A DNA stretch of 64,000 nt from Metellina segmentata (taxonomy: Eukaryota > Arthropoda > Arachnida > Araneae > Tetragnathidae), in the NCBI GenBank assembly GCA_947359465.1, contig OX375873.1:133502899-133566898 (forward strand). Direction: 5' to 3'. Below, piece by piece: positions 11,765 to 23,056 of the stretch. Both the position numbers and the translations under genes were made by a program. The notes beneath the pieces are model-generated. The model was not told the origin of the DNA, made no database searches, and saw only the letters and a list, made by a program, of their open reading frames with translations. Within the stretch, counting starts at the first letter, position 1. Every line of letters starts with the position of its first letter.

Positions 11765-12174
11765 AGGGACCAATGTACAAATTTTTTTTAAATTTTCGAT
11801 TATTTTTTTATAAATCTAAATTAATGTTTATACAGTTCTGTTTAAAATGGCATATTACTTATGGAGATACGTTGAGTAGAAGTATTTTAAATAATTTTTG
11901 AAAAACACACATGAATGTACCTGAAGTAAGGTCAATTTATTCTTTAAACTTCAATATCTCAAAAAGTGTATTTTTTCATATAACAGGGACAATACTTTCA
12001 AAGTCTATTCAAGCAAATGTAAAAAGAATTGGTTTAAAAGTGTAACATACCCTATAACATATTTTAACACGGTCATTTTTTTCTATCTGCTCAGAAAAGT
12101 AAAGAGAGTCTGAGAAAATGTTCCTTAAAATTAAACCATTTTAACATTACGTAAATAGGACTGTACTGTTCCCC
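11765..12174. mobile_element. Possible short TTAA-type AT-rich element
   Basis: TTAA at 11761-11764 and TTGA at 12175-12178 flank weakly inverted ends: AGGGACCAATGTACA on the left and GGGGAACAGTACAG on the right, complemented. The interior is AT-rich and non-coding. The match is poor, so the call is tentative. Confidence 0.35.
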
Positions 12175-12178
12175 TTGA

Positions 12179-12760
12179 GTTGATACATGTTCATATTTTG
12201 TTTAATGGAAATCGAAAAATTAAAAGGTCATATAATACTGGCGTAATGATGAACCATGGGACGTTTTGATTTCAGAAATCCTGGACTCCTACTTCGCATT
12301 GAGTTGGAGTCCTAAGGTTTACTCAAAACCAGGTTTAATTATTAAGTTGAGATTAAAATAAATTCACAATCACTGAATCAACTGACTAAAAAACAAAAAT
12401 CTTAATACCAAAGCTAAGACTGTGTAAGTACGAAGATGAACATTTACAGCTCTCTTTACTTTGTCCCGGATATACGATGTCTTTAAGCATTGTGAACTTA
12501 GCCCATCGCTACACAAAAAAATTACAATTCAGAAAGAAATATAATTGGGGCCTATTTCAGTTGCGAAGAACTTTTTGGTTGACTGATGTTGCACTTTCTT
12601 TTCATACGCCATGCCACAAATGGTGACTGGTGGACATGCATTTTAAAAATCAGATGACGCTTCTGAGCGCAAAGACGGAATTTGCCACAGCACCCTTTTG
12701 AGGGTTATATGGCGAAATATTATGTTGTTTAGGGATATATGGTCAAGTGTGGGATACTAT
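12179..12760. other. Unassigned AT-rich stretch
   Basis: No coding potential and no recognisable repeat apart from scattered T and A runs. Confidence 0.4.
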
Positions 12761-12761
12761 T

Positions 12762-12893
12762 TCAGGTGTGACCGTGTCATGTGACCGTGATTCAAAATTA
12801 CTGGGAATCGGATATTTCCCTCAGAGATAGATCCCGGATAGTCACCAAAGCCCATTGTGTTGCCACAGTACGAAGTAAATTAAAGTCCATACC
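12762..12893 (+). repeat. S1 SINE, 5'-truncated
   Basis: Starts in the body at CAGGTGTGACCGTGTCATG and runs to CCATTGTGTTGCC and AAATTAAAGTCCATACCT. The tRNA head is missing. Confidence 0.75.
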
Positions 12894-12894
12894 T

Positions 12895-14062
12895 ACTTCG
12901 TCACAGCTTGTTTATACATCCCTGTTTCCCCGAATTTCGAATTTGTGACGCTACTTGTTTCTATATCCTTTAATTTTAAATTTACGACGCTGCCTGCTTA
13001 AACACCCATTGAATTTCGACTTTACAACGCTACGTGTTTCTACATTCCTCTTTCGCCTAATTTCGAATTTGTGACGCTCTTGCTTATATACACCCCTCAA
13101 ATTTCGAATTTACAACTCTAATTGTTTCTACGTCCCTCTTTTCCCTAATTTCGAATTGTGACGCTACTTGTTTCTACAGCCATGAATTTCGAATTTACGA
13201 CTTTATTTGCTTGCACATCCCTTCTTCCTCGAATTTTGAGTTTGAGACACAACTTGTTTCTACATCCCTCGAATTTACAACTCAACTTGTTTCCACATCC
13301 CTCTTTCACCTAATTTCGAATTTGTGACGCTCTTGCTTATACACCCCTCAAATTTCGAATTTACAACTCTAATTGTTTCTCATCCCTTTTTCCTCGAATT
13401 TGTGACGCTCGTGCTTATACACCCCTCAAATTTCGAATTTACAACTCAACTTGTTTCCACATCCCTCTTTCCTCTAATTTCGAATTTGTGACGCTCTTGC
13501 TCATACACCCCTCAAATTTCGAATTTACAACTCTAATTGTTTCTCATCCCTTTTTCCTCTAATTTCGAATTTGTGACGCTCTTGCTTATACACCTCTCAA
13601 ATTTCGAATTTACAACTCTAATTGTTTCTACATCCCTCTTTCCTCTAATTTCGAATTTGTGACGCTCTTGCTTATACACCCCTCAAATTTCGAATTTACA
13701 ACTCTAATTGTTTCTCATCCCTTTTTCCTCGAATTTGTGACGCGCGTGCTTAAACACCCCTCAAATTTCGAATTTACAAGTCTAATTGTTTCTACATCCC
13801 TCTTTCCTCTAATTTCGAATTTGTGACGCTCTTGCTTATACACCCCTCAAATTTCGAATTTACAACTCTAATTGTTTCTACATCCCTCTTTTCCCTAATT
13901 TCGAATTGTGACGCTACTTGTTTCTACAGCCATGAATTTCGAATTTACGACGTTATTTGCTTGCACATCCCTTCTTCCTCGAATTTCGAATTTGCGACGA
14001 CACTCTTCCTTGTACACCCCACGAATTTCAAATTTACGACGCTACTCGCTTGTGCATGCATA
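12895..14062. repeat. ~86-bp satellite, about 13 units
   Basis: Each unit has two related halves of about 43 bp that start with CGAATTT: one continues as GTGACGCTCTTGCTTATAC, the other as ACAACTCTAATTGTTTC. The middle units (13.3-13.9 kb) are most alike and the outer ones more diverged. Some units have lost a few bases (CTCATCCC versus CTACATCCC). The 81-residue frame at 13.8-14.07 kb is a by-product. Confidence 0.93.
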
Positions 14063-14064
14063 AG

Positions 14065-14412
14065 ATAGGATGCACCTCAGTGTGCAAAAATTAAACCCAT
14101 TTCCCTGAATATGTCTCCAGCCATTTCTCGGACTAATGCCTCATTTCGCTGCCCGTGATTCCGGGATCGCTATTGATTGGACGTGTTTAATTTAGCTTGT
14201 CAGAAGGCGCCATAAAACCCTTGCTCGTCAGCTTTATGGCAGGGAGTGAAAAGTATCCGCTGCGAAATGACGACGATAAGACGCGGCAATAAAGATGGCC
14301 GATTGATTACTAGTGAATGAATGTACTTGCGCACTCTGAGGAGGTGGAAATGCTACAGAGATTGCGTGCCTTCAAATTTGAAGTGAAGTGGATCGAGGTA
14401 CATCTGACTTCA
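14065..14412. other. Non-repetitive spacer
   Basis: Higher GC than its surroundings and no recognisable repeat. It contains an 8-bp inverted pair, GCCATAAA/TTTATGGC, with a 16-base spacer near 14.21 kb. No coding region is supported. Confidence 0.4.
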
Positions 14413-15287
14413 GGGGGGCCGAAACACAAAAAAAAAACCTTCAAAAAATTTTATTTTATTATTTTTATTTTTCAAAAATTTGAAATTAATTATCTTTTGT
14501 TTGACACCCATTTCATGATGATATCTTGAGTAGAACCAAAGATATAAACAAAACAATGTTTTGACAGCTGTCCAAAATTTTGAAAAAAATATTTGTGAAA
14601 AGCTGCTAGCAAAAGTACAGTTGCATACAAATTGTACCATAGAAAGGTACTATTAGCCAAAATAAACCTCAATCAAAGGTATAAAGACAGTAACGGATTT
14701 AATTACGTACCCGAAGGTTTCTAAGGTACTAAATTTGACTTTTGTAACTGATTTTCAATAATGAAACTTTGAAGTGATTTTTCTCTATGATCGTTTTTTC
14801 AAACTTTTCCCAACTTTAAAAATATGTAACTCAAAATCTATTCAAGATAATTGCATGAAATTTGATATGTATATTCTTCATACATATTTAAGTTATTTGT
14901 CTTCAGGAATTATAAACATTATTGTATGTTTCAAAACATAAGTGTTTTTATAAATTATGAATTCAAAAAATGCTCCTTTTTAATTAAAAATTGTTTAAGA
15001 CTTTTTGTATGTGCATGTATTAAAAAACTGTGAAAACATATTTCTAAAAAAATTATTTACTTTTAGAAAATGTAAATACTGTGTCTTTTCATGAATAATT
15101 TCTCAAGGTATTTCAAAAGTAAGCACAGTCACTTTTTTGAAAATGTTTAAATTTAAACATTTTTTGAACTGATATCAAGTTAATTTTTTATCATGTTTTA
15201 TTTGTAAATTAGATGCTGTCTTTATTAAAAATTTCAAAGCAATATCTTTTTTTCAAAAAAATATTGATAACTATGTCCCGGTCCCCC
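14413..15287. mobile_element. AT-rich non-coding element, TTCA target duplication
   Basis: TTCA at 14409-14412 and 15288-15291 flanks inverted ends: GGGGGGCCGAAACA on the left and, complemented, GGGGGACCGGGACATAG on the right. The 875-bp interior has long A/T runs and no gene. Size and style match the elements at 650 and 17760, so it is probably the same class with a near-TTAA target. Confidence 0.55.
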
Positions 15288-15291
15288 TTCA

Positions 15292-15460
15292 ATTAAAAAT
15301 AGTTTTACATTTTATATACACGAAAAAGTAAATGCACAGTAAACAAAGTAGCGTCTTTTTTTTTTTAAACAACGAATTTGTTAGATTTTGTTTGGTTTAT
15401 TGCCATCCTTTCTTCCATCCTTTTCCATTAACCATCCTTTCAATTTCTAGCCATTTCTAA
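15292..15460. other. AT-rich spacer
   Basis: Short unassigned stretch between two mobile elements, ending in the CTAA that served as piggyBac target. Confidence 0.4.
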
Positions 15461-16634
15461 CCCGGGAGGACGAGCGCTAGTTCCTGTAACACGGAAGCGC
15501 GCGCCGGGCCTCGCAGGCCCAACGTACATTTTCCGTACTAAACATTAAATATATTTAAATTTTATACGAAAAAACATAATAAATTTATCAGGTTATCATT
15601 TTAAATAGGAAAATTATTTTTACATAGGGAAATTGTTTTAAAGAGAGTAAAATTTTAGATTTATTACCGATATTAATATTTTACAATAATTTTTTTGACT
15701 ACTGCTAACAAACGTAAAATAATTTTTATAAACGAATTATTTTAGGTAAATTTAATAATACCTTGGGTACAGTAATATTTTGAATCATATATAATCAAAT
15801 TAAATTCAACTTACGCTTTACAGACATTTTTTTACAAATTATGTTGCTGTGTTCACCGCATACATTTTGGCTGCATTTAGCACAAGTTATTTGTGATTTG
15901 TGTCCTTTCAGCTAGGACACATATGGCATCTTTTTCTCGAAAGTTTCTGCTTTTTTGCTAGTGGTGTAGACACATTTTCATGCTCTTGGACACATTTTTC
16001 GTACACTCCATAATCGTCGACAGAATTTTTTCGTCAATAAGTAATTGCCAATAGTCAATAGGTGATAATATATCCTTCACAGCAGTAGCATTTCCGGGCA
16101 ACTTGCTTACAATATTGTGAGCAGATGTTCTCACATTTTTTCTTGGCGCTTTTTTATTCCATTTAGTTGATGAATCTTTGCCAAGATAAAATTCACCTCA
16201 CAGGAATCAAATTCATTGCTTGAATCTAATTCTTCTTCAGAATTTGACTGAAGGTCGCAAAATATTCTTCGTCTACTATTTCTTCATATTCTTCATTAAC
16301 TGACTCTTCGTCCGTTGATACTTCAGCTAATAATTCTGTAATCTTTTCATTTCATCATTATAATTTAAATAATGAGGCATTTTGAAGCATTCGCTTCGCT
16401 CACGAAATCCGATTTAAAAATTCCACGAAGACGCGCGCCGGTCTTCCGAGGCCCGAGAACAACAACTTTCCACGTAATAAAATAATACTACTCACTTGAA
16501 ATGCCAGGTGGTTTACGAGGGTTACCTTCAACGCAGCTATACGCGGTGTGATCCATTTCTCTTAAAACGGGGAGTTTCTGCGAATATTTATTTTTGCAAC
16601 CGGGCCTAGTAGGCCCAGCGCGCGTCTTCCCGGG
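15461..16634 (-). mobile_element. Non-autonomous piggyBac element
   Basis: The terminal repeats are CCCGGGAGGACGAGCGC on the left and, complemented, CCCGGGAAGACGCGCGC on the right. They are flanked by CTAA (mutated TTAA, 15457-15460) and TTAA (16635-16638). Short palindromes follow each end inside the element (GGGCCTCGCAGGCCC; GGGCCTACTAGGCCC). A further TIR-like GAAGACGCGCGCC lies at about 16427. The 1174-bp element keeps only the two ends of a transposase gene. Confidence 0.85.
15836..16382 (-). pseudogene. piggyBac transposase remnant, core deleted
   Basis: The minus strand starts at ATG 16382 (MPHYLNYNDEMKRLQ). After a frameshift an acidic stretch (EVSTDEESVNEEYEEIVDEE) follows, typical of piggyBac N termini. 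Near the other end, KRCHMCP and then ITCAKCSQNVCGEHS give the C-terminal Cys-rich (CxxC, CxxC) zinc-binding domain. The catalytic DDD core, normally about 350 residues between these parts, is missing. In the family, the Cys-rich domain binds the element ends. This copy can only move if a related transposase is supplied. Confidence 0.75.
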
Positions 16635-16649
16635 TTAAATATAACCTTA

Positions 16650-16975
16650 GACAACCAATCGGTCTGGTGGTTAAGGAATTAGTCTCTAGATCGGAAGTTT
16701 CCTGGTTCCAATCCGGGTCATTGTATGGATATTTGTAAGCGTATGGTGTAGAGGCGATTGGTTCACCTTAAATCTGTCGTGACGGAAAGTCTTTGGGTTG
16801 GTGTGGAAGTTTCGGGAGTGAGGTGCCAGCTCAAGTGTTGCCTCGTCTATCTGACCGTGGATCAAAATTACGTGGTGTTGTCCTCTGATATTTCCCTTAG
16901 GGCACTGATCCCGGACCGTCGTCAATTGCCCATTGTGTTGCTCTAGTACGAAATTAATTAAAATTACAATTACAT
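16650..16975 (+). repeat. Full-length S1 SINE, type-A head
   Basis: CCAATCGGTCTGGTGGTTAAGG, a B box GGTTCCAATCC, the full S1 body and an AATTAATTAAAATTAC tail. It lies only 15 bp beyond the piggyBac target site. Confidence 0.88.
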
Positions 16976-17134
16976 CAATATAATCGTACTTCGTATCAAT
17001 TTAAGGGTGCCCATTGCGGAGGCACGAATTTCTCGGGTTCCCCTAATATGTCCATAGTTGATTGGATGGGTTGTATGGCTCAATAACCATATTACTTCAT
17101 GCTGGACCAAATACAAGACATATATGAAGTAATA

Positions 17135-17211
17135 CACATACACACATAAATTCTATCTGCGTATGTTCTATTCCTCCCTGGGTGTATTCATTTCTCTCTT
17201 CTGTGTCAGTA
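17135..17211 (+). repeat. S2 SINE, left part (split by S1)
   Basis: TTCTATTCCTCCCTGGGTGT and CTCTTCTGTGTCAGTA match the S2 body in plus orientation. The copy continues at 17367 after an S1 insertion. Confidence 0.65.
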
Positions 17212-17366
17212 GGTAGGTATTTTAATTTATTAAATTCACATTGGAGGAAAACAACTGGCTATTGGCATCGGTATGGGATCGATCCCAAAGGGAAAAATCC
17301 GAGGACACCACCGCGTAATTTCGTACCGCGGTCAGATTACAAAGCAACATCTGAGAGCGGATACCA
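17212..17366 (-). repeat. S1 SINE inserted in S2, with 16-bp target duplication
   Basis: A 5'-truncated S1 copy that begins with its GGTAGGTATTTTAATT tail. CTCTTCTGTGTCAGTA occurs just before it (17196-17211) and again just after it (17367-17382). This is a target duplication, as expected for LINE-driven reverse transcription at the target. Confidence 0.85.
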
Positions 17367-17470
17367 CTCTTCTGTGTCAGTAAAATGTTATTTGTATGTG
17401 TACGTCCATTACTTGATATTTTGCCTGGCACAGCATGGTCAAGACCCTTGCACCATAAAAACCAAACAAA
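17367..17470 (+). repeat. S2 SINE, right part
   Basis: Continues from the duplicated target through GTACGTCCATTACTTG and GCCTGGCACAGCATGG to CTTGCACCATAAAA, the S2 3' end. Confidence 0.65.
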
Positions 17471-17570
17471 CCTTTATTCACAATAAAATATGTAATAAAA
17501 TCAATATTTAAAGAAGCAAAAATCAAAGTTCAGTAAATGTTACATCCTCGTCTTTGTTGATACGGTATTT

Positions 17571-17640
17571 GTAATTTTTTAACGTCTACTGGAAAAACAC
17601 AACTGGCTATTGACAACAAGAGAAAGATTCGATCGTCTTT
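17571..17640 (-). repeat. S1 SINE 3' fragment
   Basis: AACGTCTACTGGAAAAACAC and AACTGGCTATTGACAAC resemble the reverse S1 end. It is short and diverged. Confidence 0.45.
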
Positions 17641-17759
17641 GTTGAATACTTATGAACTGGTTAATGTCAGCCAGTATGAGTAGATACAATTAAACTGATT
17701 ACTAGAACTACGGTTATCTCTTTGCGTATATTAACCTATTCAAAACAAATTAGAGTTAA

Positions 17760-18704
17760 GGGGTTAAGAACCTTTTAAATTTTCAAAAAAATCAAAAAAA
17801 AAGTATTATGATCTAATTTTAATGCTCGGTTTCTTAGCAACGTTTTAAAGCAAACCTGGTGTAAAATTTCACTCTAGAACGGAAGTTATGGTTAAAAGAG
17901 TTGAAGCCCTTAATCAAACATTTAGAGCCAGATGGTTTGTTTACATTTTGTACTTCGTCGATACCAGCGATCACAAAAATGTATTTTGACTACGCTCTAT
18001 ATTGCTAACGCCATCTCCATGTACATTGATAATTTTATTTTATTTTTATATGGGAACAAGGTACTTTGACTCCTACTTTTAGTTTCATTTGTTTCCTTCC
18101 TTTTCTGAGAAAGAATTTCACAAGCGAATTGTTTTTAAACGACGATATCTCAAAACTGTGATTTTACCACTTGCGCGCAAGATTTCTCTGGAATGGTTGG
18201 TTAGAATTACATGAAATATTAATTGATTATGTAAACCATATATATGTTTAAAATGACCCACTTTTTTGTCTATCCTGTTGAAAGTTTACAAAACAAAGTT
18301 CAATTTGTGTTAAAAAAAAAATATTTGAGTTTTTTTATTATTATTAAAAAAATTTTGTAAGAAATTAAAAAAAAAAATACAAGAGTACGTCATTGTAATT
18401 ATACTATATATTTTTAAGTATATAAAAAAATTCAGCTCAGAATAATAATTATTTTGCCCAGAATACTGCGCGCAATGCACCACATAATATTCTAACAAAA
18501 AAAAATAATGCATTTTATTTTGGTCCAATTTACAATATATTTAAGGGGTAGAAATGTTTTTAAAAATAGTTTACAAAAGATGAAGGTAGTTAAAATCTGC
18601 ACACAAATTTTCATTTGTGTAAATAATTTATTCATGGAGATATTAAGATTCGAAATGATGTGATTTTTTTTGCATATTTTGACATTTAACAGGTACCTAA
18701 CCCC
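17760..18704. mobile_element. AT-rich non-coding element with TTAA target duplication
   Basis: TTAA at 17756-17759 and 18705-18708 flanks inverted ends: GGGGTTAAGAACCTTTTAAA on the left and, complemented, GGGGTTAGGTACCTGTTAAA on the right. The 945-bp interior is AT-rich and has no supported gene; the minus-strand 72-residue frame is composition noise. Same architecture as 650-1529 and 14413-15287. Confidence 0.75.
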
Positions 18705-19184
18705 TTAAAAATCAGATTTTAGTTGAACAGGACAACCAAATACAGAGCATCTGATACAAAAGTTCTGTTCGAATATAAATACTAAGATACTTAAAATATG
18801 ATCTAAGTTTAGTGATCCGTACCCTATTATTTCCTTTAAAAGGGAAGGTGAAGAAATTAAATTTCTATCCATTCAAAACCTATCCTCCAGCACGGTAGAA
18901 TGTAATTGGTTCAATTCGACGAAATATCCTGCATAAACTAAGATATTTAGACTTAAAGCAGTCTAATGAAAAGACAAAGTGTAAAACAAATTAGATACAC
19001 TGATTTTATGTGTTTGTTAAACTCTTGTACTTTGCATGGAAGATGACCGAATACATCGATGTGTATCATTTTATGGATTATGTAACAATTCAAATATTGT
19101 TATCAAAAACATTTATAACTATTCAATATTTGATCTAAAAACGAAGTAGAAAAACAGCTTTTATGTGGTAAACTTTCATGGTGG

Positions 19185-19375
19185 TTGCCTTGACGAGGTA
19201 TCTTGTCATTAACAAAGCTGACCAGATCTTAATAAACGATATATCTTGTTATTAGTAGAAAACTGACCAGATCCTGATCTCGTCATCATCGGCAATATAT
19301 TGTCAATGAGTTATCTAGTCATTTTAAAATTGGTCAAACTTTGAGGGACGAGATATCTCGTCGAAACCACTTGGA
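19185..19375. repeat. Diverged relic of the 42-bp minisatellite
   Basis: GACGAGGTATCTTGTCATTA, AACGATATATCTTGTTATTA, CTGACCAGATC and GACGAGATATCTCGTCG are decayed versions of the unit that forms the array at 27.5-28.6 kb. At least four units can be made out. Confidence 0.75.
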
Positions 19376-19379
19376 GAAA

Positions 19380-20904
19380 CATTTTGAATTGCAATTTTAA
19401 TTACACTTTTAGAAAGTACTTGTGAATAATTCTAAACGTGAGGTGATCAAGTAGATTTCTCACACTGTCTTGCCGAAGATCATCCTATAACTTCCCTCAA
19501 GTTAATGCTCTTCTATATTACCTATACTTACTCTAACTGCATTTCTTACCACATTCTCACTTATCTGACCTCGTTTTCTCTTTATCTCTTCTCTCAAACT
19601 ACCTCTGGCTATGTCTTTATAATTGTACCTTTCACTCATATAGTAGGTAATACTTTGTCTCTATAAATTTATTAGAGTGGGCCAAAAAATACCTTTTCCA
19701 AATTCGCTTAATCCTTATGAGGATACCTTGGACGTGCCTCTAGCTTTTGAAAAAATTGAAAACTATTTGAAAAGCAGTGTTTTAAGAAGTAATTTGAACA
19801 AATTCATATTTTTAGTGCGAATCTTGAATGAGAACTTTTTGGTGTGCAAAAGTATTCCGAGACATGTGTAAATAAATATCTAACCAATTCCCTCTAACCA
19901 TGAAAAAAAAATTAAAATTCACAGTGTTTTTCTGATTTGTTTTAAAAATCAAGTGTTTTTGCTATTGTTAATATAAGTGTGAGTTAGTGTAAGATAAAAA
20001 AAAGAATGAAACATATATGTTCTATAAAATATTTCAACAGGTTACATAAATATCTGGCCTTAATACTTTATTCTAAATAAAACACTGGTTTTTTTTTAAT
20101 TTTCTATTGTTTCAAAGCAAAGATCCAAGTTAAATATTTTTTTTTTACATCTGAAAAATTTTTCATTAGCCCTTTTTGACACACTAGCGAAGTTTTCCGA
20201 ACAGAACTGAAAGAAATTTAAACATATTTTTTCACAGCCTACCCTAATGTAATGTGTGCATACCAACGGTTATGACTGGATCTCTTTTATAAATTAATTT
20301 AAATAATTGTTCTTAGAAGGATAAGCTCCTTATATTTTCTTCAGAATTATGTTACAAAGTTATGTCAAAGTAATAACAGAATAAGGAAACGAGCAGTTGC
20401 AAAATCTCAACGGTAAAACTTTAAAAGTATAACTGTTCTGCGTACTGGTGTCTAGGTATGTTATCCACTTAAAATTTTTGAGTCGACTAATTTTAAAGTG
20501 TAGCATATAAAATATTTCGTCACATGACGCCTCGTTTTAGTTTAATCTCAAGAAAAATTAGTAAAACACTTCCGCACACTCTTCTAGACTTGGATTTTAA
20601 AAGGGATTCTTATTTTGGGATAATTCTTAACTTTTCACTTGTACAGTCAAATTTAAAAAAAAAAGAAACATTTCCGTTATTTCGAGCATTATTCATACTA
20701 GAGCAAATTCAAAGGCATCATTCAATAGGTAATAACGACTTCTATAAATTCAAATTCTAAAACACTACATAAGGGTACATTTTAATATCAAACTTTGCAC
20801 AAACAAACGATATTTCTAACGAAAATACCATGTTTTGATGCCATAATCCGATTCTGCATCCTTACATTAGTCTAAATATGAAATTTAATGACTTTATAAC
20901 TTGA
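19380..20904. other. Unassigned AT-rich stretch
   Basis: Short open frames only. A weak inverted pair (TAGAGTGGGCCAAAAA near 19.67 kb; TTTTTGACACACTA near 20.18 kb) hints at a degraded MITE but is too poor to call. Confidence 0.35.
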
Positions 20905-22478
20905 CTAGCAAAATATCCGACCTTACTCGGTTTGAATTGGTTTTCTCTAGATTGAAGAGATAATCAAAATATATAATGACTTACGTTTTTTGTAGAGTAA
21001 AAATTTATTTTAACACCTTTCGCCATCTTTATATTTTCTACAACTTACTTTGGACACAAATCCTACACATGCATATCCATTCATGTAATACATTTCACGT
21101 ACATCCCACAATTGCTGTATGATAAAGCTACAAAATGACGAAGGGTGATACTAAGGTTACTACTATAAAAGACGATTTATAGCAAGATTTAGAATTCCCT
21201 TTCTTAAGTTCTTTTCATGTTCAACTCAATTAATTAAAATTACGATTTTCGGCGAGTGCTCTCGCACTCATAGTCAACAAAACAATTTTTTTTACTTGTG
21301 GCACTCTTGCCTCCGGTATGCGACATTGTGAAATTTTGCAATCTTCTCCTGTCATTATTACAACGAATTTTTTAATGTTGAAAAAAGTTCTAGTTTGGAT
21401 TTTTAAACATTATTATTCTTTAAATAACGGTATTATTCTTTAAAAAACGGCATTATTCTTTCAATAATGGCATAACTACACTTAAAATTTACTGAAAATT
21501 TATACTGACTTACCTAACATTTTTAAGTCTAATACTTTGTGGTGCTGTTGCGTGTGATGAGATGGAAAACACATTTATTAAAATAATAAATATTAAAAAC
21601 AGGAAACAGCGAAATAAAACAAAATAAAAGATGTCGCAAAAAATTGTTCTAAAGATATTAATTTGTGATTCAATTTTATCTCTTGATCTCGCACAGTTGC
21701 CACAACTTACAACTAAAAGTGTACAAAATTTAGAAATGAGAAATTAATTCAGAGCGAAAGAACCAGAAAAAATATAACTACTCGCGCGATCTTGTTCATT
21801 CTCGTTTCATTGAAAAATATCGTCTGTCCCAAATATTCGGAAATCGTTTTCATTGCGCAAAGAATAAAAATAAGACTCGAAATAAATGAAGTATCATAGA
21901 TGAAATTCCATAAAAAAAAAACTTTTTAAAGAATAATTACTTTTTCAGCAGTATTGGTAAAGCAATCGAAGTAATCGTAATATTCAATAGACATTCCAAT
22001 TTTTCCCAAAGTGCCAAATTATGGTTGATTTAAGTATACTTACTCAGGTGTTTTAGCATGAAACTCAACTAAATATAACAATAAAGAAATGTTTAATATT
22101 GCATTCACTAAACTAATAGATAATGTATAAAATAAAATACACTGCAATCAAATATCTGGAATACAATTCATGTGATATCTACTTAAACACACAAACACAA
22201 AATCGAGCATAGAACAGAAAGACGGACAGACAGACTTTCGCAACCAATGCCACTCACTAAATGAAGATAAGTACTCACTGTATGCAAATTTCCATGAAAA
22301 TATCTTAAACCGCGTGGACGTGTATAGGGCACAACATACAGACAGACAGACAGACAGACAGACACCAAACGAGAAAAAGGCGGATTCGGCATCAGAAGGG
22401 TCCAAAACGGATAGAAAACTTGAAATGGGTCGAAAATATTGAATGTACAAACAAACACTCCATTCTTATTTATATAGA
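20905..22478 (-). mobile_element. Non-autonomous Helitron H1, copy a
   Basis: Read on the minus strand, the element starts TCTATATAAATAAGAATGG after an A and ends GGATATTTTGCTAG before a T. That is the A-TC...CTAG-T pattern of Helitrons, without terminal inverted repeats. Close to the 3' end lies a short CCGAGTAAGGTCGG hairpin-like motif. Inside are a GACA microsatellite (about 22335-22363) and a short 20-bp tandem repeat. No Rep or helicase is encoded. The open frames here are microsatellite artefacts. Confidence 0.78.
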
Positions 22479-23056
22479 TATATTCAATCCTAAAGTTAAT
22501 ATCAATTTCGGGGATCATCTCGACACAGAAAATCTCTATTTGTAGATCGAGATTAATTGTAGTTATACTTACCTGAATTTTAAATTTTCAACGCTATTTT
22601 GAACATATTTTTAGCGATCCAGAATAATTATATTTATTACGCAAGTGCAAACGATTAGAAAATTGCATTATCGTATTTCCTAGCAAGTGAAAACGATTCG
22701 AGGATTATTATCCGAGGTTTGTCAGACGTTTTTAAAATTTTTGGTTGACCCTAAATTTGCAATAATGAGGAAAATTTGATGTAGCTCAAAACTAATTATT
22801 AGAATAAGCTAACATTTAGCATGACCAGAGTAGAAGTCCTTTTAAATCGATTCCGATCCAAATAGAATAAGGTTACAATTCATAATTTTTTCTAACATTT
22901 AATATACTTACTATTGCATATTAAAAATTATTTTTAAGATAGAATACTAGGTGGATTGTGTTTGGGTTGTTTAACAGTAACGTGGTACAAAATATCAGCG
23001 CTAGAGAATAATTATGTAGGAAGATATCTATAAAAGTCTAAGAAACTTATTTAACA
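22479..23056. other. Spacer between Helitron copies
   Basis: AT-rich, non-coding and not repeated outside the second copy. The two Helitrons are therefore separate insertions rather than one tandem duplication. Confidence 0.5.

Noticed and set aside
19675..20186. Possible ~510-bp MITE
   Set aside because: The inverted ends match at only about a dozen positions with gaps, and the TA flanks could be chance.
22148..22518. Frames with repeated CLSVC residues as a cysteine-rich peptide
   Set aside because: These come from the GACA microsatellite inside Helitron H1 and occur in both copies in the same way.
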